A stretch of DNA of 64,000 nt, from NCBI RefSeq assembly GCF_014202345.1, contig NZ_JACHGO010000001.1, positions 372,001 through 436,000 of the forward strand, written 5' to 3'. This document shows, piece after piece, positions 48,472 through 58,281 of this stretch. The position numbers and the translations under genes were made by a program. The notes below the pieces were generated by a model, which ran no database searches, was not told where the DNA came from, and saw only the letters and a list, made by a program, of their open reading frames with translations. Within the stretch, counting starts at the first letter, position 1. Every line of letters starts with the position of its first letter. The DNA is from Desulfovibrio intestinalis (GTDB taxonomy: Bacteria > Desulfobacterota > Desulfovibrionia > Desulfovibrionales > Desulfovibrionaceae).

Positions 48472-49659
48472 CTAACTGTTGTACACAAGGGGCAGAGGTT
48501 CGCCCGGTTCGCCCGCAAGAGCGGCGCGGTAGGCGGCCAAACCCTGTTCAATGTAATCACGTGAGCCACAATATCCGCCCACGGAGCACAGGCAGTCATT
48601 AAGCGCGTAAATACCGGCAACCACATCGGCCCAGTCTACCCAGCCCATGTGCCCAACGCGCGCCATGCGGCCCTTGAAGTGGTCCTGCCCGCCTGCCATC
48701 GACACGCCGTGTTTTTCCTGCGCCATGCGCAGAACTTCAACGCCGTCAACGCCGTCAGGCAGCATCACACTGGTGATGCCCCAGGCAAAGTCTTTTTTGG
48801 CAAATAGCTCCAGCCCCATAGCCGTAAGGCTGGCGCGGGTCAGCATGGTCAGCGCCCATTGCTTGGCATAAAGAGCTCTAAGGCCGTTCTCAAGCAGCAT
48901 ATCCAGGCTTTCCTTGAGCCCAAGGATAAGCCCCACGGGGGAAGTGAAGAGCGTCTGGCCCTTGTGAACGTACTCCCGTTCCTTGATCAAATTGAAATAG
49001 AAACAGCCCGGCGTCTGTTTTTCGGCGCATGCCCACGCCCTTTCGGACAGGGCCAGCAGGGCGAGGCCAGGAGGCAGCATAAGGCCTTTTTGCGAGCCAG
49101 TGAGCAGGCAGTCCACGCCCCAGGCGTCCATCGGGCAGGGGGAAAGCCCCACTGCGGATATGCCGTCCACCAGCAGCAGCGTTTCGCTGTTGCGCGTGAT
49201 GCGGGCCACTTCTTCCACAGGATGCAGCACGCCCGTAGACGTTTCAGAAAGCTGAATAAGCACGCCAGCGATGGACGGATCAGCCTTCAGGGCCGCTTCC
49301 ACAGCCTGCGGTGCGACAGCTTTACCCCAGGGCACAACAATGGATTCTACCTCAAGGCCGTGCGAAAGGGCAATTTCACGCCACCGCTGGCCGAACTTGC
49401 CGCCCTCAATCACCAGCACTTTCTGGCCGGGGGCAAAGAGATTGTAAACAGCCGCCGTCATTGCGCCCGTACCGGAACAGGACAAGGGCAACACTGTGCT
49501 GGTAGTGCCAAAAAGCGTTTTCAGGCTTACCTGTACCTGCGCCATGATCTCTTTGAATTCACCCTTGCGGTGATGGATCATGTCCCTGGCCAGAACCAGG
49601 CGCACGCGCTCCGGCAGAGGCGTGGGGCCGGGAGTGAGCAGGCGAAACTTGTTGAGCAT
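48472..49659 (-). CDS. Class V aminotransferase (serine/alanine-glyoxylate type)
   Basis: This 395-aa PLP enzyme has the N-terminal LLTPGPTPLPERV common to alanine-glyoxylate, serine-glyoxylate and phosphonate-type aminotransferases. SCSGTGAMTAAVYNL binds the cofactor phosphate, VDGISAVGLSPCPMD carries the pyridine-binding aspartate, and the Schiff-base lysine is in TGSQKGLMLPPGL. The exact substrate pair is not clear; such enzymes are sometimes annotated as soluble hydrogenase small subunit. GAGG precedes the ATG. Confidence 0.85.
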   Translation of the reverse strand: MLNKFRLLTPGPTPLPERVRLVLARDMIHHRKGEFKEIMAQVQVSLKTLFGTTSTVLPLSCSGTGAMTAAVYNLFAPGQKVLVIEGGKFGQRWREIALSHGLEVESIVVPWGKAVAPQAVEAALKADPSIAGVLIQLSETSTGVLHPVEEVARITRNSETLLLVDGISAVGLSPCPMDAWGVDCLLTGSQKGLMLPPGLALLALSERAWACAEKQTPGCFYFNLIKEREYVHKGQTLFTSPVGLILGLKESLDMLLENGLRALYAKQWALTMLTRASLTAMGLELFAKKDFAWGITSVMLPDGVDGVEVLRMAQEKHGVSMAGGQDHFKGRMARVGHMGWVDWADVVAGIYALNDCLCSVGGYCGSRDYIEQGLAAYRAALAGEPGEPLPLVYNS

Positions 49660-49921
49660 GTGGCTGTTCCTCGTGGTTTATGCGCCGGATGATGCGTAGT
49701 CCTGTCGCGCCGTAGTGTGCGGTTGCCGTCTTATCCATCGGGGCATGGCGTCAAAAATATTGCAGTCATGCAGTTTGCGCCCGTGCGCTTCCGGCGTCAA
49801 GCTTTTGGGGCGTATACGTCGGTTTTGCGGCGTCTTGCATACAGGCTTCAAAAGTTGTTTGCAGCATGTTTATCACCTTGCGGCGGCTTAAAAGCTCCGC
49901 CGCAAGATGTGACACCACACT

Positions 49922-51457
49922 TTACTGCTGCGTGCTCATGGCCCGCACAGCTTCAAACGGCAGCTTCAGGCCTTCCATCTGTTCCGCAAGGCTACGGTCT
50001 CCCTGCTTTGCAGTGAAGGTAAGCAACATACCGGGATTGTCCAGCATGGCAATGAGGTCAAGCACAAGAACCGTCCGTCCGGGTGTGCTCTGAATATCAA
50101 GCTTGCCCGGTTTGGCCGCAAAAGCTTGCAGGCTTTGGCGAATGGCCTTGTTCTGCGGGGTTTCCTTGATGCCGGGCAAAGCGGCAAGGGCTTCAAGCGT
50201 GGCCACTGCCTGCGGCACGCTGGGAGAAATGTTCAGGCCCAGCCATGCGGTAGCGCCTTCATCCTTGTAGTTCAGGGTAAAGTCACTGAAACTCTGGGTA
50301 AGAAGGTCTTCCGCCATACGAGCGCCGGGCTTTTCGCTCATGTTCAGGGAGCACTCAAGCTGCCCCATGCCCACGGATTGTATTGTGGCTTTTTTATGGC
50401 TGACAGCGCCCTTGGTTTGGGACTCAAAAGCCATATCCATATTGAGGGGGGGCAGGGTCAGTTCCAGCAGCGCATACAGCAGGCTGGAGGGGGCAGTAAG
50501 GCCAGTAATGCTGCTGCGGGTGTGCGAGGGCGCATTGGAAAGCCATTCAAACTGGGCATCCTTGACCTGCACGGCGCCTGTTTCCACAGCAAAGTTCATG
50601 TCTGTAGTTTGGAATTTGCGCAGTAAGGGCGGTTCTGCATTCAACATGCTTTCTACAAGCGGCATAAGCTGCTGCTGGGCTTCCGGCGATTCAGGATCTT
50701 CACTGAGGATCACAAGCTGCCGCATGAGATTTTCTTCAGGCAAAAAGATGCCTTCTTGACGAAGATGCCCGATGGCCAGCCCCTGCGCGCCGCCGACCCG
50801 AACAGCAAGATCATCGATAGCAAGGCTTGCAATGGCGTGTTCCTGCCAACCTGCCATGTGCATTTCTTTAAAACTTACCTTGATTGGACCGTTGGCGTCG
50901 ATAACCTCCGCATTGACAAAGTAGGCGCGGGTATTGTCCGCCCCCATGCTGTATGTGGCGGTCACCATGTCGATGGGTTCGTTTTTGTCAAGAGCCTGGG
51001 CCACCACAAAGGGCTTGGCGCGAATAACGTCGATTTCTTCCCGCTGCACAGTGACCCTGCTGTTGGGAGTGGTCATCGTGACGTTACGCACGACCACATT
51101 TTCAGCAATATCCACAAGGTTGTTGCCGTCAAGAACCATGTCGCGCAGGGGTGTGAGAACCAGCAACATGCGCACTGGCAACCGGAATGAAGCTTCGGAA
51201 ACAAGCCACGTTTCCGGTCCCCTTGCCTGTTCGCCGCGCAGTGACAGGCCACGGATGGAAACCTCACGCGTGAAAGGCGAAAAATCCACCTGATCTGCGG
51301 TGGCTGTGTAGGCCTTGCCCTGCGGGTCAATGGACATGTTGCCAAGCCCGCTGAGAAGCTGTTCCTTTATGGATGAGCGCAGTCCGAAACCCAGCGCTGT
51401 CAGGCCGACAGCAATAATAACTGCCAGTAGTATCAGAGTTTTCAGCAGTTTTTTCAT
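49922..51457 (-). CDS. Membrane-anchored periplasmic protein, AsmA/DUF945-like
   Basis: This 511-aa protein starts MKKLLKTLILLAVIIAVGLT, one membrane anchor, followed by a large strand-rich region without cysteine pairs or catalytic motifs. Segments such as VDFSPFTREVSIRGLSLRG and VVRNVTMTTPNSRVTVQ resemble the repetitive beta strands of AsmA or YdgA-like proteins. The function is unknown; lipid transport or envelope integrity would fit AsmA. It starts about 100 bp after nadB and is probably separate from NAD synthesis. Confidence 0.6.
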   Translation of the reverse strand: MKKLLKTLILLAVIIAVGLTALGFGLRSSIKEQLLSGLGNMSIDPQGKAYTATADQVDFSPFTREVSIRGLSLRGEQARGPETWLVSEASFRLPVRMLLVLTPLRDMVLDGNNLVDIAENVVVRNVTMTTPNSRVTVQREEIDVIRAKPFVVAQALDKNEPIDMVTATYSMGADNTRAYFVNAEVIDANGPIKVSFKEMHMAGWQEHAIASLAIDDLAVRVGGAQGLAIGHLRQEGIFLPEENLMRQLVILSEDPESPEAQQQLMPLVESMLNAEPPLLRKFQTTDMNFAVETGAVQVKDAQFEWLSNAPSHTRSSITGLTAPSSLLYALLELTLPPLNMDMAFESQTKGAVSHKKATIQSVGMGQLECSLNMSEKPGARMAEDLLTQSFSDFTLNYKDEGATAWLGLNISPSVPQAVATLEALAALPGIKETPQNKAIRQSLQAFAAKPGKLDIQSTPGRTVLVLDLIAMLDNPGMLLTFTAKQGDRSLAEQMEGLKLPFEAVRAMSTQQ

Positions 51458-51558
51458 TACAGGTTTATTCCTTCGTTGGTTGGTATGGCGTACGGTGTAT
51501 CGCATGCTTTGCGCTGGGCACGCATGCCAGAAATGGCCCCGCTATGAGCAGGCCGCCG

Positions 51559-53193
51559 TCAATCCACCCTGTGGTGGCAGCCCAGGCTGGTGCGGTTACG
51601 CATGGCTGCCTGGGTAATGACATAGGCGGTTTGCGAACCGTGGAAAAGGTCCACCAGACGCCGCGAAATGCGTGTGTGCTTGTAAAAATCGTGAATATGC
51701 CGCACGAGGTCGCGCATGTCTTCAAAGGCTCTGCGCAGGCGGGCATCAGTGCGTGAGATGCCCACGTAGTTCCACATGGTGTTGCGGATATTGGTCCAAT
51801 CCTGGGCAACCAGGGCCGGGTCGTCACGGCGTTCGTCGCCTTCATGCAGCCAGTCAGGGATGGAGGCGATGAGATTCTGGGGCAGGCCGTCTTCGGCATT
51901 GAGGCGGTGGGCAAGATCCTTGCCGCAGCTGACGCCCCACACCAGGGCCTCAAGCAGGGACGTGCTGGCAAGGCGGTTGGCTCCGTGCAGGCCCGTGCAG
52001 GCGCATTCACCAATGGCATAAAGCCCGCGCATGGACGTGCGCCCGTGTACGTCGGTGAGAACGCCGCCGCAAAAGTAATGCGCGGCAGGCACAACAGGTA
52101 TGGGCTCCCGGCGTATATCGATGCCAGCTTCAAGGCATTTCTGGAAAACAGTGGGAAAGCGCGTGGGCAAATCCTGTTGCACGCCGCTCACATCCAGGAA
52201 AAGGCAGGGCGCGCCATTGTGCAGCATTTCGTCCATCATGGCCTGTGAAACAACGTCTCTCGGGGCCAGGTCGGCGCGCGGATCGTAGTCTTTCATGAAT
52301 GCCTGCCCCTTGTGGTTGAGCAGGCGCGCGCCTTCACCTCGCATAGCTTCGGTAATGAGGGAGCGGCGGGTGCTGCGTTCCTCATACAGGGCAGTGGGGT
52401 GAAACTGCATGAATTCCAGGTTGGCCAGGGATACGCCAGCGCGAAAGGCCATAGACACGCCCGTGCCCACGCAGCCCTGCGCATTGGTGGAATGCAGGAA
52501 CACCTGCCCTACGCCGCCGGTAGCCAGCACTGTCCAGTCGGCCAGAATCGTTTCAGGTTCGCCGCTTTCTTCGTTGAGCACATATGCGCCGAGGCAGCGG
52601 TTGTCCACTTCGTAGCGGAGTTGCGAACCCTTGGCGTGGTGATGGCTGGTAAGGAGGTCAATGGCGGCGCGCCGATGCAGGCGCGTGATGCGTGGGTGGG
52701 CCAGAACCTGAGCCGTCAGGCCGTCCATCATAGCACGCCCCGAATAATCACGGCAATGCAGGATGCGCGGGGCAGAGTGCCCGCCTTCACGGGTCAGGTT
52801 AAAACTGCCGTCCTCATTACGGTCAAAGGGCACCTTGGCGCGCTCTATGAGCACATTGTCAACGCACGTTGGCCCCTGATCGCATAGAAAACGCACAGCC
52901 TTGCCATAGTTATAGTTATGGCCTGCTACAAATATATCCTTTTCAAGGGCCTGAGCATCATCATTCGGCCCGGCCTCGTGCTTGCCGGAGCCATTGATAT
53001 CTCCGTTGGCGTCAGGATCGGCACGGTAGATGATGCCCCCTTGCGCCAGTTCGGAGTTGCCGTCAGCCAACTGGGTTCCGGCATTGATAATAAGCACTTC
53101 ATAACCGGCGTCGGCCAGGGTCAGGGCGGCGGTGCATCCGGCAATGCCCGAACCGATAATCAATACGGGCACATGACGGCGACTGACATTCAC
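51559..53193 (-). CDS. nadB: L-aspartate oxidase
   Basis: This 544-aa flavoprotein oxidises aspartate to iminoaspartate in de novo NAD synthesis. The FAD motif VLIIGSGIAGCTAALTLADAG, the SELAQGGI segment, the active-site REGGHSAPRI, and GLYAIGECACTGLHGANRLASTSLLEALVWG are all conserved. In an anaerobe the electron acceptor would be fumarate or quinone. It starts at a GTG 10 bp after nadA. It is the last gene of nadCAB. Confidence 0.96.
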   Translation of the reverse strand: MNVSRRHVPVLIIGSGIAGCTAALTLADAGYEVLIINAGTQLADGNSELAQGGIIYRADPDANGDINGSGKHEAGPNDDAQALEKDIFVAGHNYNYGKAVRFLCDQGPTCVDNVLIERAKVPFDRNEDGSFNLTREGGHSAPRILHCRDYSGRAMMDGLTAQVLAHPRITRLHRRAAIDLLTSHHHAKGSQLRYEVDNRCLGAYVLNEESGEPETILADWTVLATGGVGQVFLHSTNAQGCVGTGVSMAFRAGVSLANLEFMQFHPTALYEERSTRRSLITEAMRGEGARLLNHKGQAFMKDYDPRADLAPRDVVSQAMMDEMLHNGAPCLFLDVSGVQQDLPTRFPTVFQKCLEAGIDIRREPIPVVPAAHYFCGGVLTDVHGRTSMRGLYAIGECACTGLHGANRLASTSLLEALVWGVSCGKDLAHRLNAEDGLPQNLIASIPDWLHEGDERRDDPALVAQDWTNIRNTMWNYVGISRTDARLRRAFEDMRDLVRHIHDFYKHTRISRRLVDLFHGSQTAYVITQAAMRNRTSLGCHHRVD

Positions 53194-53203
53194 TGTGCTA
53201 ACC

Positions 53204-54250
53204 TCATTGGCCGCATACTTCCAGCATGCGGGTTAACGAGAGACGGGCGGGGGGGCAGAGTTCCTCCTCGATCGCCAGAGGGATGGCTTTTTGCGAAACA
53301 ATTTCAGTAAGTATAGTCCAAAGTTTCTTTTCCGTCACCTTGGCCATGTTGCCGCAAACGGCGTGGCCCAAGGGGATGATGCGGCACTGGTCCTTGAAGC
53401 GGTCGGCAAGACGGTGCACAAGGTGGTTCTCCGTGCCAACAATAAGGGTCGTGCCCGGAGCTTCGGCGGCTATACGGGCCGCGTCCTTGATAAGGAAGGA
53501 TGTGGAGCCTGCGCCGTCACAGACGGAAATGACTTCTTCACGGCATTCTGGATGGGCAATGACGCGGCAGCCGGGGTGGGCGGCGCGCATTTCGCGCACA
53601 TCATCGGGGTCAAAGCGGGCATGGATGGCGCAGCAGCCCGGCCAGAGTAGCAGCTTTTTGTCCAGAGGCAGGGTTTCAGGATCAACCAAGCCCTTGGAGC
53701 CAATGCGCAGCACATGACGGTCTTGCGGGGGAATGCCCAAAGCCGTCGCCGTGTTGTTGCCAAGGTGCCTGTCGGGCAGAAAAAGCACGCCGTCTCCCTG
53801 CTTCATGGCCCATTGCAGCATGACGCCCGCATTGGCCGAGGTACAGACGGCTCCGCCGTATTCTCCCACCACAGCCTTGAGGGCCAGATCCGTATTGGCG
53901 TAGGCCAAAGGAATAACCTTGCGGCCACGTTCGTAAAGCTGTTCAAGAACCTTGCGGGCCAGGGGCGCTGGCGTCATTTGTGACATAAGGCAGTCTGCGT
54001 CCATGCTTGGCAGGTAGACGGCCTGCCCCGGCTTGGCCAGCAGAGCGGCAGATTCGCCCATAAAGTAGACGCCGCAAAATACTATGTAGTCTGCGTTTAC
54101 CTGCGGCACACGGCGAGCCAGTTCCAGTGAATCTCCGGCGATGTCGCAGTGCTGCACCACGGCATCGTTCTGGTAGTGGTGCCCCATGATGCAGAGCTTG
54201 TCGCCCAATTGTCGCTTGATAGCCTGAATTTCGGCACTGATATTTTGCAT
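53204..54250 (-). CDS. nadA: Quinolinate synthase
   Basis: This 348-aa Fe-S enzyme condenses iminoaspartate with dihydroxyacetone phosphate. Diagnostic segments are GHHYQNDAVVQHCDIAGDS, VFCGVYFMGESA (first cluster cysteine), LWPGCCAIHARF and GHAVCGNMAKVTEKKL (further cysteines). The iron ligands all appear to be present. It is preceded by nadC (42 bp) and followed by nadB (10 bp), so the order is nadC-nadA-nadB in one operon. Confidence 0.96.
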   Translation of the reverse strand: MQNISAEIQAIKRQLGDKLCIMGHHYQNDAVVQHCDIAGDSLELARRVPQVNADYIVFCGVYFMGESAALLAKPGQAVYLPSMDADCLMSQMTPAPLARKVLEQLYERGRKVIPLAYANTDLALKAVVGEYGGAVCTSANAGVMLQWAMKQGDGVLFLPDRHLGNNTATALGIPPQDRHVLRIGSKGLVDPETLPLDKKLLLWPGCCAIHARFDPDDVREMRAAHPGCRVIAHPECREEVISVCDGAGSTSFLIKDAARIAAEAPGTTLIVGTENHLVHRLADRFKDQCRIIPLGHAVCGNMAKVTEKKLWTILTEIVSQKAIPLAIEEELCPPARLSLTRMLEVCGQ

Positions 54251-54292
54251 GGTCTTGTTCCCTGTACTGAAAAGGTGCTGACCCTGGCGGTT

Positions 54293-55180
54293 TCAGGCCG
54301 GCAGCAGGGTCATGCTGAAGTCTGCCGCAACGGCAGAATGGGTAAGCCGCCCCACAGAAATGAAGTCAGGCCTGCGTGGAGCAGTAAGGGCAAGTTCACG
54401 AATGTTTTCCAGACGTACGCCGCCGCTCACCTCTGTTTCAATGCCTTCTGGCACCAGGGCCAGGGCTTGGCTCAGAAGCGGACCGTCCATATTGTCCATC
54501 ATAATACGGTCGGCGCCTGCGGCAATGCCTTCACGCACATGATCGAGGGTGCGGCATTCCACTTCAATGGGCGGGCAGGGGGTGTAGCGGGCGCGCAAGG
54601 CCGCCACCGCAGCGGTGATAGAACCTGCGGCGTCGATGTGGTTGTCCTTGAGCATGAGCATTTCCGCAAGATTTTTGCGGTGATTGCAGGCTCCGCCTGC
54701 CTGTACGGCGTATTTTTCGGGCCAGCGCATACCGGGAGTGGTTTTACGCGTGTCGAGCAGGCGCACTCCCGTGCCTTCCAGTTCGCGCACGTAGCACGCT
54801 GTAAGGTTGGCTATACCAGAAAGGTGGGTTATAAAATTGAGGATAACGCGCTCGGCTTTGAGCATGGCCACGGCTGGTGCAGTGATGCGGGCCACCTCTG
54901 TCATGGCGGGTACCGGGGCAGCTTCGGCGGCCAGGGCCTGCCACTTGAAGGGTGAGCCCAGAGCCCGGAACACCGGGCCAATAACGGGAAGGCCCACCAC
55001 CAGAGTGTCCTGTTTGGCGCGTATGGCGGCATGCAGGTACGCGTTGGGAGTAAAAAGGCCCAAGGCGGTCAGTTCTGGGCCGTCTTCTTCCAGGGCGAGA
55101 TCGATGCATTTTTGAAGAAGCCGCTGTCCTTCCGGTGAAAAAAAAGCGGCCCAGGGCGTATACATTGCGCTTGTCCCCAT
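54293..55180 (-). CDS. nadC: Nicotinate-nucleotide pyrophosphorylase
   Basis: This 295-aa quinolinate phosphoribosyltransferase converts quinolinate to nicotinate mononucleotide. Conserved segments include LLDTRKTTPGMRWPEKYAVQAGGACNHR in pieces (RKTTPG, KYAVQAGG), MLKDNHI and the EVECRTLDH catalytic strand, and EVSGGVRLENIRELA. Two starts are possible, 55180 and 55165; neither has a strong ribosome site. It is the first gene of the nad operon. Confidence 0.95.
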   Translation of the reverse strand: MGTSAMYTPWAAFFSPEGQRLLQKCIDLALEEDGPELTALGLFTPNAYLHAAIRAKQDTLVVGLPVIGPVFRALGSPFKWQALAAEAAPVPAMTEVARITAPAVAMLKAERVILNFITHLSGIANLTACYVRELEGTGVRLLDTRKTTPGMRWPEKYAVQAGGACNHRKNLAEMLMLKDNHIDAAGSITAAVAALRARYTPCPPIEVECRTLDHVREGIAAGADRIMMDNMDGPLLSQALALVPEGIETEVSGGVRLENIRELALTAPRRPDFISVGRLTHSAVAADFSMTLLPA

Positions 55181-55422
55181 TTCTTACGCATGCTAAGTGA
55201 AAGGGCGCCCGCCGTGGCCAGACGCCACATACGGCGTGATGGCCCTCACACGGCGGATTGCGCCGTTGTGCGGGTTATTTGAAGTAGATAGAATGCCCAG
55301 TGCGTCGCGTCAAGCCGCGTGAACCTAGAGAGCATTTTCACATGTGCGTCTTACCGTCTGAAAGGCGCAGTTTACGGCATTATTGCTCCTTCGGGACGTA
55401 TTTTTTGGATGAAAGGCGCGCT

Positions 55423-57045
55423 ATGGCAGATTACAAAGACAAGCAGCACACTGGAGCCGAAGAAGGCATGGAGCGGGAAGAAACCCGTGGAATTCAGCCT
55501 GCGGCTTCACTGACGGACCCGCAGTCAAGCGCGTTCGTAAAATCCGCAACCGTGAACGCCGTCTCGTGCAAAAATGACCGTACCGAAGCTGCAAGCACGG
55601 GCAGCGGGTATGCTGAAGATTACGCCGACGCCATATCTGATGCCAGTTCTGGCGTCGAACGCGACTTGGACGCGGTGCCCCCTGTATCTAATCCCATAAA
55701 GGCCGGAACTCCCACGGCGCATCCTGCCTCAAGTTCTTCTGATTCCATTGACGAGGAATACGATCCCGAACTTATGGATCAGGAGTTCATCCATCCGGCC
55801 GACATGGCCGACCATCTTGAGAATATGAGCCTTGAAAGGCAGGTGAGCACTCTTGTTCGCATGCCCAAGGAAGACGCCGCCGAAGCCCTGGCTGAACTTG
55901 ACGGCAATATGGCCGTCGATGTGCTGGAAAATCTGGATACGGACGTTGCCGCCCAGATCATTGCCGAGATGTCCCCGGACGACGCAGCCGACGTTCTGGA
56001 CGAGCTGGACGAGGACCACCGCGACGCTCTGCTGGAAAAGCTGACCCGCGAAGATTCCGACGAACTGCGCAGCCTGCTCAATTTCGACCCGGATTCCGCT
56101 GGCGGTGTCATGAACACCGAGCTCATCCTGCTGGAAGGCAACCAGACTGTGGATGAGGCCATTGCGCATATTCGCGCTGAGATGTCTGAAAAAGAAAGCC
56201 CTTATTACGGCTATGTGGTAGATTCGCACGACGTGCTTGTAGGCGTGCTTTCCTTGCGCGACCTTATGCTGGCCCGCCCCGGCACTATTGTGGGCGACGC
56301 GGTATCCGGGCAAAGCGTTATCAGCGTTACCTACGATACTGACAGACGTGAAGTGGCCAGCCTGCTCTCGCACTACAATTTCATGGCCATGCCTGTTGTG
56401 GACAATGACGGGCATATCATGGGTGTTATCACCTATGACGATATTATGGACATCATGCACGAAGAGGCCAGCGCTGACATGCTGGGCATGGTGGGCGCTG
56501 ACCCGGAAGAAAGCGTGGACACGCCCTGGAAAGAAAGCGTGCGCAAGCGCCTGCCCTGGCTCTTTGTGAACATGTTCAACTCGGCCCTGTCAGCTTCGGT
56601 AGTGTATATGTTCGAGGGCAGCATAGCCGAAATGGCCGTGCTGGCCGTGCTCATGCCTATGGTGGCCAATCAGGCGGGCAATACGGGGCAGCAGGCTCTG
56701 GCCGTTATGATTCGCCAGTTGGCCACAGACCGTTTTGACCAGAAAAAAGCCTGGATGGCCGTTGTGCGCGAAGGCAAGATTGGCCTTGTCACTGGTGTCG
56801 TTATGGCTATTACAGCCTTTATCGGCGCGTGGATGTTCACGGGTGTGGCGGCCATTGGCGCTGTTATGGGCGGGGCGCTCATGTGCGATATGCTGCTGGG
56901 GGCCATCTCTGGCGGTTCTATACCTCTTATTTTTCGCGCCCTTGGGCGTGACCCCGCGCATGCTTCCAGTATTTTTCTCACCACAATCACAGACGGCGCA
57001 GGCTTTTTCATTTTTCTCGGGCTGGCATCACTCTTTTTATTGTAG
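55423..57045 (+). CDS. mgtE: Magnesium transporter MgtE
   Basis: This 540-aa protein has the MgtE order: an N-domain of repeated helices (PKEDAAEALAELDGNMAVDVLENL), two CBS domains (about residues 215-335) and five C-terminal membrane segments starting near PWLFVNMFNSAL. The channel motif lies in PMVANQAGNTGQQAL. The first 110 residues are an extra polar, acidic, low-complexity extension not usual for the family. AAAGG precedes the ATG at 55423; the longer frame to 55300 has no ribosome site. It diverges from nadC. Confidence 0.92.
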   Translation: MADYKDKQHTGAEEGMEREETRGIQPAASLTDPQSSAFVKSATVNAVSCKNDRTEAASTGSGYAEDYADAISDASSGVERDLDAVPPVSNPIKAGTPTAHPASSSSDSIDEEYDPELMDQEFIHPADMADHLENMSLERQVSTLVRMPKEDAAEALAELDGNMAVDVLENLDTDVAAQIIAEMSPDDAADVLDELDEDHRDALLEKLTREDSDELRSLLNFDPDSAGGVMNTELILLEGNQTVDEAIAHIRAEMSEKESPYYGYVVDSHDVLVGVLSLRDLMLARPGTIVGDAVSGQSVISVTYDTDRREVASLLSHYNFMAMPVVDNDGHIMGVITYDDIMDIMHEEASADMLGMVGADPEESVDTPWKESVRKRLPWLFVNMFNSALSASVVYMFEGSIAEMAVLAVLMPMVANQAGNTGQQALAVMIRQLATDRFDQKKAWMAVVREGKIGLVTGVVMAITAFIGAWMFTGVAAIGAVMGGALMCDMLLGAISGGSIPLIFRALGRDPAHASSIFLTTITDGAGFFIFLGLASLFLL

Positions 57046-57132
57046 CTCTGCACAACCTGAATCGCCCGTTGCAGGCAGTCTGTCTTTATGCTGGCAGGCG
57101 GCAATTGCGAAGCCGGGAGACTGGACAGGCAT

Positions 57133-57819
57133 ATGGCACAGGCGCAACATGAAATTTGCCGCATTTTGCTGGTAGATGACCACAAACTGCTGATGGAAGG
57201 CGTGCGCAGCCTGCTGGCTCCCTACGCTCATCTGCGGGTAGTGGGTATGGCGCTTTCAGGTGGAGAAGCCGTGGCTCTGGCCGCATCCTTGGCTCCGCAC
57301 CTTATGGTTCTGGACTTGGGCATGCCCGGCATGAACGGTGTTGAAACAGCTCGCGCCGTGCTCGAAGTACGCCCTGGAACACGCATTCTTATTTATACCG
57401 GGCATGAGGATCAGCGCTGGCTGCCGGAACTTCTTGATATCGGCATCATGGGCCATGTGCGCAAATCTGAACAGCCGGGTGTGCTTTTGCGCGCCATTGA
57501 AAGTGTGCGCCAGGGTGAAATATTCCTGAGTTTTTCCGACCCCGGGGGGCGTCTGGCGGCCCTGTTGCGAGAGCGCCGTCAGGCCGCAGATGATTTTGGC
57601 GGCGAAGGGGCTGGCGACCTGAGTGCTCTTTCGCCTCGGGAAAAGGAAATATTCCGCCTTCTGGCAGACGGCCAGAGCATCAAGGCCATTGCTGGCGATC
57701 TGCACATAAGCCCCAAAACCGTTGAAACCCACAAGTATAACCTGCTCACCAAGCTGCAGGCCGGATCTGTGGGGGATCTGGTCAAGATTGCCATCCGCCA
57801 CGGTCTGCTCAAGGTCTGA
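57133..57819 (+). CDS. NarL/LuxR-type response regulator
   Basis: This 228-aa protein has a receiver domain (ILLVDDHKLLMEGV, phosphoacceptor in VLDLGMPGMNG, lysine in RKSEQ) and a C-terminal LuxR helix-turn-helix (LSPREKEIFRLLADGQSIKAIAGDLHISPKTVETHKYNL). It is a transcription factor of a two-component system; no kinase gene is adjacent. The start at 57133 (MAQAQHEICRILLVDD) is preferred, although the longer ATG at 57088 cannot be excluded. Confidence 0.9.
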   Translation: MAQAQHEICRILLVDDHKLLMEGVRSLLAPYAHLRVVGMALSGGEAVALAASLAPHLMVLDLGMPGMNGVETARAVLEVRPGTRILIYTGHEDQRWLPELLDIGIMGHVRKSEQPGVLLRAIESVRQGEIFLSFSDPGGRLAALLRERRQAADDFGGEGAGDLSALSPREKEIFRLLADGQSIKAIAGDLHISPKTVETHKYNLLTKLQAGSVGDLVKIAIRHGLLKV

Positions 57820-58281
57820 CGTATTTTCAAAGTTGAAGGGCTCTGGGCAGTGCCGTCAAAAAGGCCTTTTCAGCTCTTTGTGCTTCGAATTTCTTCTTAT
57901 TATTCCGGTCGAATATCTCCAAAGTACATTCTCTACATAACAGCCCAGTTCTTCTTGATATAACAAGACTTCATCTGGCAATGACTGCCTGGAATTCGCA
58001 ATATATTGTGCCGAGCAGGCCGATTTGCATTGGCTGTTTTTTGCCTTCAATAAGGGCAAATGACGTCGCCGCCGTCAAATTACCTCTTCCACTATTCCCT
58101 CTGATTCCCCGCCGTGCACGGTTTTCAGCCGGGCCTGCAATCCGTGTGTCTGCCTGGGGAAAATCCTTAGAACTTTCTTTCACAAATCAGGATTCTCCCG
58201 ATGGTGTGGGCAGGCTGCCCAGCCTAGTCTTGCCCTAACCGAAAAAACAAATGCGTCGGTCAAGGGCGCAAGGGGGAGACA
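57820..58281. other. 462-bp intergenic region
   Basis: No credible gene. It contains another TTTCAAAGTTGAA unit at about 57825-57840, as in the 45849-46635 region. It probably carries the TauE promoter; an 85-codon frame near 57981 has no ribosome site. Confidence 0.4.

Noticed and set aside
57981-58238. 85-codon frame upstream of the TauE gene
   Set aside because: No ribosome site and no family; the sequence reads like non-coding leader.
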